Source: Pseudomonadota bacterium (GTDB lineage: Bacteria > Pseudomonadota > Gammaproteobacteria > Burkholderiales > Rhodocyclaceae). From it: 64,000 nt of DNA. The notes under the pieces were generated by a model. That model did not search any database. It saw only the letters and a program-made list of their open reading frames with translations, and was not told the origin of the DNA. The stretch's first letter is position 1; each line of letters starts with the position of its first letter. The DNA lies in assembly GCA_018241725.1 (NCBI GenBank), contig JAFEDI010000046.1, forward strand, positions 62,001 to 126,000. Reading direction: 5' to 3'. The translations under genes were made by a program, and so were the position numbers. Below, piece by piece: positions 28,367-36,726 of this stretch.

Positions 28367-29368
28367 TCAGCCTTCCAGGTGGTAGCGGGTCACCAGTTCC
28401 ACTTCGTTCTTCGAGCCGAGCACCACTGGCACGCGCTGGTGCAGCTTGGTCGGCTGGATGTCGAGGATGCGCTCGCGCCCGGTGGTGGCCGCACCGCCGG
28501 CAGCCTCGACGATCATCGCCATCGGGTTGGCTTCGTACATCAGGCGCAGCTTGCCGCCCTTGTCCTTCATCTTGCTGTCGAGGGGGTACATGAAGATGCC
28601 GCCGCGGGTCAGGATGCGGTGCACGTCGGCCACCATCGAGGCTACCCAGCGGGTGTTGAAATCCTTGCCACGCGGGCCTTCCTTACCCTCGCGCAGTTCG
28701 CGCACGTAGCGCTGCACCGGGGCTTCCCAGAAGCGCTCGTTGGAACCGTTGATGGCGTATTCCTTGGTGTCCTCGGGGATCGTCATGTACGGGTGGGTGT
28801 AGATGAAGCTGCCCATTTCCCGATCGAGGGTGAAACCGTGCACACCGTCGCCGACGGTCAGCACGAGCTGGGTGGACGGGCCGTAGACCGAGTAGCCGGA
28901 CGCCACCTGAGCCGTGCCAGGCTGCATGAAGTCCGCTTCGGTCGGTGCGGCGACGCCTTCCGGACAACGCAGCACGGAGAAGATCGTGCCGACCGAGATA
29001 TTCACATCGATGTTGGACGAGCCGTCGAGCGGATCGAACAACAGCAGGTAGGCGCCCTTCGGGTAGTCGCCGGTAATCGGACGGATCTCCTCGACCTCTT
29101 CCGAGGCCATCGCCGCCAAGTGGCCGCCCCATTCGTTGGCCTGGATCAGGATGTCGTTGGCGATCACGTCCAGCTTCTTCTGGGCCTCGCCCTGCACGTT
29201 GTCGCTGCCGGCCTCACCGAGGACGCCAGCCAGAGCGCCCTTGGACACATTGACGGCGATGGCCTTGACGGCACGTGCGACGACTTCGATCAGCAGGCGC
29301 AGATCGGCGCCCATCAGGCCCTTGCGCTGCTGTTCGATCAAAAACTGGGTAAGCGTGACTCGACGCAT
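28367..29368 (-). CDS. fbp: Fructose-1,6-bisphosphatase class 1
   Basis: 333 aa, the usual class 1 length. Metal-binding and substrate motifs are visible: [20 protein letters not shown] (DPLDGSSN core), [22 protein letters not shown]-type and [20 protein letters not shown] near the C-terminus. It hydrolyses fructose-1,6-bisphosphate to fructose-6-phosphate in gluconeogenesis. It is divergent from the dadA-like gene with a 132-bp spacer. Confidence 0.96.
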   Translation of the reverse strand: MRRVTLTQFLIEQQRKGLMGADLRLLIEVVARAVKAIAVNVSKGALAGVLGEAGSDNVQGEAQKKLDVIANDILIQANEWGGHLAAMASEEVEEIRPITGDYPKGAYLLLFDPLDGSSNIDVNISVGTIFSVLRCPEGVAAPTEADFMQPGTAQVASGYSVYGPSTQLVLTVGDGVHGFTLDREMGSFIYTHPYMTIPEDTKEYAINGSNERFWEAPVQRYVRELREGKEGPRGKDFNTRWVASMVADVHRILTRGGIFMYPLDSKMKDKGGKLRLMYEANPMAMIVEAAGGAATTGRERILDIQPTKLHQRVPVVLGSKNEVELVTRYHLEG

Positions 29369-29500
29369 GACTCGATTCTCCGGAATTGCCTGTGAAAGTA
29401 CGGATTATCGCCCGGATCGATGCCCTCCGTCGTTTATGATTAGCAGCTGGATTGCCCGGGACGGTCGCCCGCCCCTTCCCAAAACTATAAACAAGGCATC

Positions 29501-30772
29501 ATGGAAGTCCTCGTCATCGGCGCCGGCCTGGCTGGCGTCACGAGCGCCTGGTATCTCAGCCAGGCCGGTTGCAAAGTCACCGTCGTGGAGCGCCAGCCCG
29601 GTCCGGGCCTGGAAACCAGCTATGCCAACGGCGGGCAGATCTCGGTCAGCCATCCTGAACCGTGGGCCAACCCCGACGCACCGGCCACGGTGCTGCGCTG
29701 GCTCGGCCGCAAGGACGCCCCGCTGCTGTTCCATCCCAGAGCCGATGCAGCCCAATGGCGCTGGGCCCTGGCCTTCCTTCGTGAATGCCTGCCGGCACGC
29801 ACGGCACGCAACACCGCAGCCATTGCCCACCTGGCCGACTATAGCCGTGACCAGTTGCGGGCCCTGCGTGCCGCCACCGGCATCGAATACGAAGCGGGGA
29901 CCGGCGGCATCCTTCACCTGTTCATGAATGCCAGGGATTTTGAGCACGTCCCGGCCAAACTGCAGATCCTGCTGGACCTCGGCATCCGCGCCCGGCTCCT
30001 CGACCCGGATCAGGCCGTCGCGCTGGAGCCCGGACTTTCCACCATGCGCAATCGACTCGTTGGCGTGCTGCATGGTATCGACGACGAATGCGGCAACGCC
30101 CACCTGTTCTGTCGCGCATTGACTGTGAAGGCCCAGGAAGCGGGCGTCCGCTTCCTCTTCAACACAAAGCTGAACGCCTTCGACGTCCTCGGTCAAGCCA
30201 TCAGCGGTCTTCGCGTGGAGGATGCGGACGGCCGCAGTGGCATGCTTCGAGCCGATGCCTATGTGCTCGCGGCAGGCAGCTACAGCCCCTTGCTGACGCG
30301 CTCACTCGGCGAGCCGCTACCGATCTATCCGGTCAAGGGCTATTCCATCACAGCCCCCATCATCAATGCCGAACGGGCTCCACGCCTGAGCCTGACCGAC
30401 GAGGCGCGACGCGTGGTGTGCTCGCGGCTCGGCAATTTTCTGCGTGTCGCCGGTACCGCCGAACTCAATGGCTACAACCTGGAAGCCGATCCGGCACGCA
30501 GCGCAGCGATCGTACAATGGCTGAACGAACACCTGCCCGGCGTCGCTGATTCCAGCCAAGCCGAGCACTGGTGCGGCCTTCGCCCGACAACGCCGGGCAA
30601 CGTCCCATTGATCGGCCCGGCCCGCACCGGCAGACTGTTCTTCAACACCGGGCACGGTACGCTGGGATGGACACTGGCCTGTGGGTCTGGCCGAGCGATC
30701 GCCGATATTGTGACCGGTCACCAGCCTGAGCCGGACTTTCCCTTCCTCAGCTCCCGCCAACCCCGCCACTGA
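29501..30772 (+). CDS. dadA: D-amino acid dehydrogenase (DadA-type FAD oxidoreductase)
   Basis: 423 aa. FAD-binding Rossmann motif at the N-terminus (VLVIGAGLAGVTSAWYLSQAG), then TSYANGGQISVSHPEPWANP, which is characteristic of DadA. A C-terminal segment CGLRPTTPGNVPLIG and NTGHGTLGWTLACGSG completes the DAO fold. It deaminates D-amino acids with electron transfer to the quinone pool. There is no alanine racemase gene beside it. The ATG is preceded by ACAAGGCATC. Confidence 0.9.
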   Translation: MEVLVIGAGLAGVTSAWYLSQAGCKVTVVERQPGPGLETSYANGGQISVSHPEPWANPDAPATVLRWLGRKDAPLLFHPRADAAQWRWALAFLRECLPARTARNTAAIAHLADYSRDQLRALRAATGIEYEAGTGGILHLFMNARDFEHVPAKLQILLDLGIRARLLDPDQAVALEPGLSTMRNRLVGVLHGIDDECGNAHLFCRALTVKAQEAGVRFLFNTKLNAFDVLGQAISGLRVEDADGRSGMLRADAYVLAAGSYSPLLTRSLGEPLPIYPVKGYSITAPIINAERAPRLSLTDEARRVVCSRLGNFLRVAGTAELNGYNLEADPARSAAIVQWLNEHLPGVADSSQAEHWCGLRPTTPGNVPLIGPARTGRLFFNTGHGTLGWTLACGSGRAIADIVTGHQPEPDFPFLSSRQPRH

Positions 30773-30782
30773 CGCCGGTAAA

Positions 30783-31661
30783 TCAGGCGTCGGCCGACTC
30801 TTCGAACAGGATGCGATAGACGAAGGCCGACAACACGACCTGCTCAGCGTGCGGCATTTCTTCGAACTGGACACCGTGGTGGACCTGGGGCTTTTCCCCT
30901 TCTGCCACAGCGGTGGCATGCACCGAGCGAAGCACAGCCGGGATGGTCAGATACTCCTCGATATCATTGATCACAACCCGGAACTTGATCGCGATCCGGT
31001 CTTCCCTGACCCCCATCGGCGCCTTGGCAACCAGCATCGCGCCTCCGGTGCTCAGATCGAGAATCGTTGCCGCATGGGAACGCCCATCCGTGCCGCTTAC
31101 TGCAGCGATCAGGTTGACCCGCGCCCGCGCACCGCGACGAACGACCAAGCCGCGGACCTGGCCGGGGTAAGTCAGGTGCAGGTGGGGAAAGGGGACATTC
31201 GCGACCTTGAAGATCGTCGTGCCGAAGGCATACACACTCTTGCCGGAGAACATGCGGACCACGAAGGTCTGCCCTTCCCGCATCAACAGCACCTTGCCAT
31301 CCTGGCTGGGCGTGGTCACCAGGACGCTCTTGCCCTTCAGGAAACCGATCAACTTCACGTAATAGCGCTGCGGTCCGGCGTCATTTTGCACCTGCAGTTG
31401 CAGGGTATCGCCGATGTCCAGCTTGATGTCTTCAAAGGCGCACAAATCGTCCGTCGGACGCTCACCGCTATCCGTATTCAGCCGCGTCTCTCGAATATTG
31501 AGCTTACGGAACAGACCGCGCTCCATCAGGGCTTGCTTCTGACTCTCTGTTTCGACGACGACACCGCGAGCCATCAGCAGCTGCTTCTTCTCATCGTAGA
31601 GTGGCCATTCGACCGGCTTGCCAACCTCGATGTCACCAGCCCTGATTCGCATGTAAGACAT
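30783..31661 (-). CDS. PilZ-domain c-di-GMP receptor (YcgR-like)
   Basis: 292 aa from MSYMRIRAGD; ATG at 31652 is an alternative. The N-terminal part (about 90-190) resembles a YcgR-N/flagellar-brake beta domain (IGDTLQLQVQND...GKSVLVTTPS). The C-terminal PilZ domain has RRGARARVNL (RxxxR motif) and the DLSTGGAMLV (D/NxSxxG) motif that bind c-di-GMP. No signal peptide. It likely couples c-di-GMP levels to motility or surface behaviour. It is the only receptor found in a window that encodes three predicted turnover enzymes. Confidence 0.88.
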   Translation of the reverse strand: MSYMRIRAGDIEVGKPVEWPLYDEKKQLLMARGVVVETESQKQALMERGLFRKLNIRETRLNTDSGERPTDDLCAFEDIKLDIGDTLQLQVQNDAGPQRYYVKLIGFLKGKSVLVTTPSQDGKVLLMREGQTFVVRMFSGKSVYAFGTTIFKVANVPFPHLHLTYPGQVRGLVVRRGARARVNLIAAVSGTDGRSHAATILDLSTGGAMLVAKAPMGVREDRIAIKFRVVINDIEEYLTIPAVLRSVHATAVAEGEKPQVHHGVQFEEMPHAEQVVLSAFVYRILFEESADA

Positions 31662-31752
31662 AAGCCACCCACAGTCTGCCCAATGTGAGGCAGATATCGA
31701 CACGCCACACTACGACTTTAGGAATAGCCCGTACCGAAGTCTGCCCGCAACA

Positions 31753-32112
31753 CTATTTTGCGTCCGAAGATGCAGCGATGCGCCGCAGCAAGACCGCTGA
31801 CACATGGGCCAGCCCAGCCGCCTCGATTCGCGTCAGCAGCACGGTGATCCGCTGGACACGGCGCCCTTTGGCGGACCTGTCATCCGACGACGCACTCTGG
31901 GCACACAGCTGGCGCAATTCCTGCAGATCCGCCACAGCCGGCGGCACATAACCGGCATTGCGCAAAATCCGGTTGCCCATCCGCACTTCAACAGGAACCA
32001 GGAGGTCATCATCCAGCACGAGAGGCTGTCCTTCTCCAGGCAAGCCGGACAACTGGCCCTGGGCGATCGCCTCACGGATCCGCTCTTCCGCCAGGCAATC
32101 GAAGATATTCAC
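31753..32112 (-). CDS. DUF1992 (DnaJ homologue C28-like) protein
   Basis: 119 aa from a GTG at 32112 (VNIFDCLAEERIREAIAQG). Diagnostic segments: GQLSGLPGEGQPLVLDDDLL, VPVEVRMGNRILRNAGYVPP. The domain is the one shared with eukaryotic DNAJC28, but no J domain is present here. Function is unknown. The upstream extension to 32286 overlaps the hemerythrin gene and is not supported. Lies 22 bp after hemerythrin. Confidence 0.8.
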   Translation of the reverse strand: MNIFDCLAEERIREAIAQGQLSGLPGEGQPLVLDDDLLVPVEVRMGNRILRNAGYVPPAVADLQELRQLCAQSASSDDRSAKGRRVQRITVLLTRIEAAGLAHVSAVLLRRIAASSDAK

Positions 32113-32134
32113 GGATCGACCCGCGGACTCCGCT

Positions 32135-32626
32135 TCAGGCCGCCTCGGACTCAGCCTCGGTCTTGGCAGGTGGCGTGCAGCAGCTGGAAGATCCGTCGGC
32201 ACAGCCCTCGTCTTTCGGCGGATTGCGGATTTCGCCGGTTTCAGTATCAAAACCGATGGACTCGAGATAAGCGGCGAGCGCCGCATCCATCGACGCCACG
32301 TGATTGTCGAACCACAGCGGCAACTCCTGGATCAACTGCCGCCCGAGGGCCGCATCTCCCCGCTCCAGGCGCTTGCGGACATCACTACAGACCGCCAGCA
32401 CGCGATCATGCTCGGCCTTGTGGCAACCGGGGAAACCGACGATTTCCATCCAGCGGTTTTCCTGGTCAAAATGCTCGATGGTATGCGCGATGAAGACATC
32501 CATCGCCGCCAGCAGTGCTTCGCCGGATATGCCCAGCATGGCATTGTAGGCCTCGACGAATTCCTGGTGGGTCTGATCCATCGGCCCCAGGCCGAGGGCA
32601 AGTTTGTCAGTCCATTCCATGGCTGC
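32135..32626 (-). CDS. Bacteriohemerythrin
   Basis: 163 aa from the ATG at 32626 (MAAMEWTDKL), which has GAGG 9 nt upstream; the TTG six codons earlier is part of that site. All seven di-iron ligands of the family can be placed: H20, H52, E56, H69, H73, H109 and D114. It binds O2 at a non-heme di-iron site and is cytoplasmic. After the four-helix bundle there is a 40-residue tail with CADGSSSCC, unusual for the family. It is flanked by sspB and DUF1992 on the same strand. Confidence 0.92.
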   Translation of the reverse strand, partial: AAMEWTDKLALGLGPMDQTHQEFVEAYNAMLGISGEALLAAMDVFIAHTIEHFDQENRWMEIVGFPGCHKAEHDRVLAVCSDVRKRLERGDAALGRQLIQELPLWFDNHVASMDAALAAYLESIGFDTETGEIRNPPKDEGCADGSSSCCTPPAKTEAESEAA

Positions 32627-32728
32627 CATGATGGAAAACCTCAAAGAGTGAGACGGGGCGCAACTCTAACCCGGACGCTGCGGTCTGGACCTGAGCCAGA
32701 TCAAGCGCCACCGGAGCCCGGCGCATTT

Positions 32729-33160
32729 TTATTTGACGAGCTTGAGGTGGCTGCGGAGGCCCCCCTTGGGCGGCTCGGGTGTGTCGTCCGGTTCTGCCGA
32801 TGCCAACTCGGAAACCTCGGAGTCCAGATCAGCCTCGCCATCGGGCAATCCGGAAACCTCGAAGGCCATCCCGTGCCCGTTCTCGCGGGCATAGATCGCC
32901 GCCACATTCTCGACAGGAATCGAGATGTTCTGGGCGACGCCACCGAAACGGGCCTGGAAGGCGATCAGCTCGTTGCCCATGACCAGGCTCTGCGTCGCAG
33001 TGGGACTGACGTTGAGCACGATCTGACCATCCTGCACGAAGTTGTGCGGCACGATGGTGTGCCTGTCGACGGCGACCGCAAGATAGGGCGTCAGGCCCTG
33101 ATCGGTACACCACTGGAAAATCGCCCGGATCAGGTAAGGCTTGGTGGAGATTTCGCTCAT
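32729..33160 (-). CDS. sspB: ClpXP protease specificity-enhancing factor SspB
   Basis: 143 aa. Conserved body KPYLIRAIFQWCTDQGLTPY, VDRHTIVPHNFV and ARFGGVAQNISIPVENV form the ssrA-tag-binding SspB fold. The acidic linker ends with the short ClpX-binding tail LRSHLKLVK. It delivers ssrA-tagged proteins to ClpXP. It follows sspA by 73 bp, the conserved order. Confidence 0.95.
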   Translation of the reverse strand: MSEISTKPYLIRAIFQWCTDQGLTPYLAVAVDRHTIVPHNFVQDGQIVLNVSPTATQSLVMGNELIAFQARFGGVAQNISIPVENVAAIYARENGHGMAFEVSGLPDGEADLDSEVSELASAEPDDTPEPPKGGLRSHLKLVK

Positions 33161-33233
33161 GACGAAGGCTTTCCGGTGAGTGCCAAGATGAAAAGTCGCA
33201 GTGGGGCCGCCACGCGGCGGCCCTCGTTGGCAA

Positions 33234-33830
33234 TCAGCGCCGCATGACCTTTTCGGACGGGGTCATCGCATCGATGAAGCCCTGGCGGCTGAAGATACGC
33301 TCGGCGTACTTCATGAGCGGCGCCGCGGAACGCGGCAGCTCGATACCGTAGTGGTCCAGACGCCACAGCAGCGGTGCGATTGCCACGTCGAGCATGGAGA
33401 ACTCTTCGCCGAGAAGGAACTTCTGCTTCGTGAACATCGGCGCAAGCTGGGTCAGCTGATCACGCACGTGAGCGCGCTCCTTGTCGGCGCCCTTGGGATT
33501 CTTTTCCAGCGCGTCGATATGCGAGAACAGCTCAAGTTCGAAGGTGTGCAGCAGCTGACGAGCGCGGGCACGCATGATCGGGTCGGGCGGCATCAGCTGG
33601 GGATGCGGAAAGCGCTCGTCGATGTATTCGTTGATGATGTTGGACTCATAGAGCACAAGATCGCGATCCACCAGCACCGGAACCCGGTTATACGGATTGA
33701 TGACCGCGATGTCTTCCGGCTTGTTGAAGAGATCAACGTCAATCACCTGGAAATCCATGCCCTTTTCAAAGAGCACGATACGGCACCGGTGACTGAAAGG
33801 ATCTGTCGTTCCGGAATACAAATTCATCAT
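33234..33830 (-). CDS. sspA: Stringent starvation protein A (GST-fold RNAP-associated)
   Basis: 198 aa from MMNLYSGTTDPFSHRCRIVL. Thioredoxin-fold N-terminal half (NPYNRVPVLVDRDLVLYESNIINEY) and helical C-terminal half as in glutathione transferases. SspA binds RNA polymerase holoenzyme and tunes stress transcription. It lies downstream of petABC, separated by a terminator, a gene order common in beta- and gammaproteobacteria. Confidence 0.95.
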   Translation of the reverse strand: MMNLYSGTTDPFSHRCRIVLFEKGMDFQVIDVDLFNKPEDIAVINPYNRVPVLVDRDLVLYESNIINEYIDERFPHPQLMPPDPIMRARARQLLHTFELELFSHIDALEKNPKGADKERAHVRDQLTQLAPMFTKQKFLLGEEFSMLDVAIAPLLWRLDHYGIELPRSAAPLMKYAERIFSRQGFIDAMTPSEKVMRR

Positions 33831-33850
33831 CGTTGTGTTACCCCACGGAT

Positions 33851-33887
33851 ACAAAAAATCATGCACCACGCGCCAAGCGCGTGGTGC
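33851..33887 (-). terminator. Terminator of the petABC operon
   Basis: 11-bp stem GCACCACGCGC / GCGCGTGGTGC (33863-33873, 33877-33887) with a 3-nt loop; on the minus strand ATGATTTTTTGT follows. Placed between petC and sspA. Confidence 0.85.
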
Positions 33888-33934
33888 GTCTTGCTAAAAG
33901 ACAGCAAGGGACTGCATCGACCGGAACGCGCAGA

Positions 33935-34696
33935 TTAGTGCACGTCTCTCCAGTAGTTCTTCTTCAGAAGATAGGAAAGAACAAAGAGAAGGCCAAGGAA
34001 AGCGATCACGGCCGTACCGATGGACTTGCGCGTCTCCGCCATCGGCTCCCCCATCCAGACCAGGTAAGAGACGAGGTCGGCCACGGCGTGGTCGTACTCT
34101 TCTGCAGTCATCTTGCCCGGCTTGGCCGGCGCCTCGATCTCGATTTCCTTCGACTTGCCGCCATGGCCGTCGTCGTGCTCGTTGATCTTGGCGGTCGGCT
34201 CACCCTGCAGTTCGTACAGCACATGCGGCATGCCGACGTTTTCGAATACCTTGTTGTTCCAGCCGGTCGGGCGCTTGTCGTCGCGGTAGAAACTACGCAG
34301 ATAGGTGTACAACCAGTCAGCACCGCTGCCGAACTCGGACGCGCGCGAACGGGAGATCACGGTGAGGTCCGGAGGTGCAGCACCAAACCAGGCCTTGGCC
34401 TCGTCACGCTGCATCGCGATGCGCATCGGCTCGCCGATCTTGTCGGCCGTGAACATCAGGTTGTCCTTGATCATTTGCTCGGACAAACCAATCTGCTGCA
34501 GGCGGTTGTAGCGCATGTAGCTGGCGCCGTGGCAGTTCAGACAGTAATTGACGAACAGCTTGGCGCCGTTCTGCAGGGCAGCCGGCTCGGTCGAGATCGG
34601 AGCCTTGTCCAGATGCAGTTCAGGGCCGTTGGCCAGAGCCATCAACGGCGTGAACAGAAGAGCTGTCAAAAGTTTTTTCATGGCTTTCATTCTCAT
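33935..34696 (-). CDS. petC: Cytochrome c1 of the bc1 complex
   Basis: 253 aa. Signal peptide (KKLLTALLFTPLMALA). Heme site CLNCH at 52-56 followed by GASYMRYNRL, a family hallmark. C-terminal membrane anchor (TAVIAFLGLLFVLSYLLKKNYW). It accepts electrons from the Rieske centre and reduces soluble cytochrome c. The ATG overlaps the petB stop by 1 bp (TAATG); in-frame ATGs at 34690 and 34681 are alternative starts. Confidence 0.96.
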   Translation of the reverse strand: MRMKAMKKLLTALLFTPLMALANGPELHLDKAPISTEPAALQNGAKLFVNYCLNCHGASYMRYNRLQQIGLSEQMIKDNLMFTADKIGEPMRIAMQRDEAKAWFGAAPPDLTVISRSRASEFGSGADWLYTYLRSFYRDDKRPTGWNNKVFENVGMPHVLYELQGEPTAKINEHDDGHGGKSKEIEIEAPAKPGKMTAEEYDHAVADLVSYLVWMGEPMAETRKSIGTAVIAFLGLLFVLSYLLKKNYWRDVH

Positions 34697-35979
34697 TAAC
34701 CGGTCACGCGTTCAGGCTCGGGCTTGCACTTGTCCATCTTCGACCACCACGGCATGGTGATGAAGAACAGGAAGTAGTACAGGCTGAACAGCTGGGCCAC
34801 GGGAGCGCCCGGGATCACGCCGAAGAAAGCATAGGAAGGCGGCTTGGTACCGAGGAAGCCAAGGATGCCGAAGGCGATGACGAACAGCGTCAGCAAGGAC
34901 TTGTAGATCGGACCACGGTAGCGGATCGACTTCACGGGACTGCGGTCGAGCCACGGCAGGAAGGCCAGGATCACCACGCCAGCGCCCATCGCAACCACAC
35001 CCCAGAACTTGGCGTCGAGGCCAAACAGCGGCCACACCATCGCACGCAGCAGGGAGTAGAACGGGGTGAAGTACCACACCGGCGCAATGTGCGGCGGGGT
35101 CTTCAGCGGGTCAGCCGGGATGAAGTTGTTGTACTCGAGGAAGTAGCCGCCGCCTTCAGGTGCGAAGAACACGATGAAAGAGAAGACGATCAGGAAGCCG
35201 ACCACACCCACGATGTCCTTGACGGTGTAGTAGGGGTGGAAGGGAATGCCGTCCAGCGGGTGGCCATCAGCGCCCTTCTTCTTCTTGATCTCGACGCCAT
35301 CCGGGTTGTTGGAGCCGACTTCGTGCAGTGCGACGATGTGGGCAACGACCAGGCCGATGAGGATCAGCGGCACGGCGATGACGTGGAAGGAGAAGAAGCG
35401 GTTCAGGGTCGCGTCGGACACCACGAAGTCGCCACGGATCACGATGGAAAGATCGGGACCAATGACGGGAATCGCAGAGAACAGGTTCACGATCACCTGT
35501 GCGCCCCAGAAGGACATCTGACCCCAGGGCAACAGGTAGCCCATGAACGCCTCGGCCATCAGAGCCAGGAAGATCAGGGTGCCGAAGACCCAGATCAGTT
35601 CGCGGGGCTTGCGGTAGGAACCGTAGAGCAGGCCGCGGAACATGTGCAGGTACACCACCACGAAGAACGCGGAAGCACCGGTGGAGTGCAAGTAGCGGAT
35701 GATCCAGCCGCCCGGCACATCGCGCATGATGTACTCGACGGACGCGAAGGCCGCCGGGATGCCGGAAGCGTTGAGTGCGGCATCCGGCTTGTAGTGCATG
35801 ACCAGGAAAATGCCGGTCACGATCTGGATCACCAGCACCAGCAGGGCCAGCGAACCAAAGAAGTACCAGAAGTTGAAATTCTTGGGTGCGTAGTACTCGG
35901 TGAGGTGCCCCTTGATGGACGACGTCAGCGGGAAGCGTGCGTCAACCCAGTCCAATACCGCTTGAGCTTTGGTGGTCAT
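34696..35979 (-). CDS. petB: Cytochrome b of the bc1 complex
   Basis: 427 aa, with about eight transmembrane helices. Heme-ligating helices include GGWIIRYLHSTGASAFFVVVY and FFSFHVIAVPLILIGLVVAH. The Qo-site PEGG-type motif is at FAPEGGGYF in this longer loop, and the SAIPVIG segment is also present. It is the quinol-oxidising core, located in the inner membrane. It is followed with 1-bp overlap by petC and preceded after 3 bp by petA. Confidence 0.96.
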   Translation of the reverse strand: MTTKAQAVLDWVDARFPLTSSIKGHLTEYYAPKNFNFWYFFGSLALLVLVIQIVTGIFLVMHYKPDAALNASGIPAAFASVEYIMRDVPGGWIIRYLHSTGASAFFVVVYLHMFRGLLYGSYRKPRELIWVFGTLIFLALMAEAFMGYLLPWGQMSFWGAQVIVNLFSAIPVIGPDLSIVIRGDFVVSDATLNRFFSFHVIAVPLILIGLVVAHIVALHEVGSNNPDGVEIKKKKGADGHPLDGIPFHPYYTVKDIVGVVGFLIVFSFIVFFAPEGGGYFLEYNNFIPADPLKTPPHIAPVWYFTPFYSLLRAMVWPLFGLDAKFWGVVAMGAGVVILAFLPWLDRSPVKSIRYRGPIYKSLLTLFVIAFGILGFLGTKPPSYAFFGVIPGAPVAQLFSLYYFLFFITMPWWSKMDKCKPEPERVTG

Positions 35980-35982
35980 CGT

Positions 35983-36576
35983 TTATGCCTTTCCGTCTTC
36001 GCCGATCAGGATCTTGGTGTCGGCCAGGTACTTGTGCGGCGGAACTTCCAGGTTGTCCGGCGCCGGCTTGTTCTTGAAGACACGACCAGCCAGGTCAAAG
36101 GTGGAACCGTGACACGGGCACAGGAAGCCGCCCGGCCAATCGGCGCTCACGCCACTCTCGGCACCGGTCTTGAACTTGTCTGACGGAGAGCAGCCCAAGT
36201 GAGTACAGATACCGACCGCAACCATGATCTCCGGCTTGATGGAGCGGGTTTCGTTCTTGGCGTACGCAGGTTGCTGCGGCTTGTCGGAGTTCGGGTCGCT
36301 GACAAGCTCATCGGTCTTTTTCAGGGAATCCAGCATTTCCTTGGTGCGGTTGATGATCCACACCGGCTTGCCACGCCACTCGACGGTCATCATCTGACCC
36401 GGCTGCAGCTTGCTGATATCCACTTCAACCGGAGCACCGGCTGCCTTTGCTCGTTCGGACGGAGTCAGGCTACCGACGAACGGAACGGCGACGGCCACTG
36501 CGGCCACGCCCCCCGCAGCCGACGTAGCCAGCAACAACTGGCGTCGCCCACCGTCCATTTTTTGATCCACGCTCAT
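35983..36576 (-). CDS. petA: Rieske iron-sulfur subunit of the bc1 complex
   Basis: 197 aa. The N-terminus has a twin-arginine signal (GRRQLLLATSAAGGVAAVAV), as expected of Rieske proteins exported by Tat; tatABC lies at 50523-52077. [2Fe-2S] ligands are in CTHLGC (124-129) and CPCHGS (153-158). The 2Fe-2S head domain moves between quinol at cytochrome b and cytochrome c1. First gene of petABC. Confidence 0.96.
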   Translation of the reverse strand: MSVDQKMDGGRRQLLLATSAAGGVAAVAVAVPFVGSLTPSERAKAAGAPVEVDISKLQPGQMMTVEWRGKPVWIINRTKEMLDSLKKTDELVSDPNSDKPQQPAYAKNETRSIKPEIMVAVGICTHLGCSPSDKFKTGAESGVSADWPGGFLCPCHGSTFDLAGRVFKNKPAPDNLEVPPHKYLADTKILIGEDGKA

Positions 36577-36632
36577 GGCCCACTAACCTCAATAAAAGAG
36601 ACTTCGAAGATCGCAATACGGAAAACTTGCGG

Positions 36633-36638
36633 AGTATA
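36633..36638 (-). promoter_or_regulatory. Possible -10 element of petABC
   Basis: TATACT on the minus strand, 57 bp upstream of the petA ATG. A good -35 is not present at 17 bp (only a T run), so activator dependence is possible. Confidence 0.4.
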
Positions 36639-36726
36639 GCGAAATCCCTTATCCAAAAAAAGTCCCAATACGCTAAACCCGCGCCAGCATTGGAAAATAT
36701 GGAATTCGTGGGTTCTTTATTGGGGT

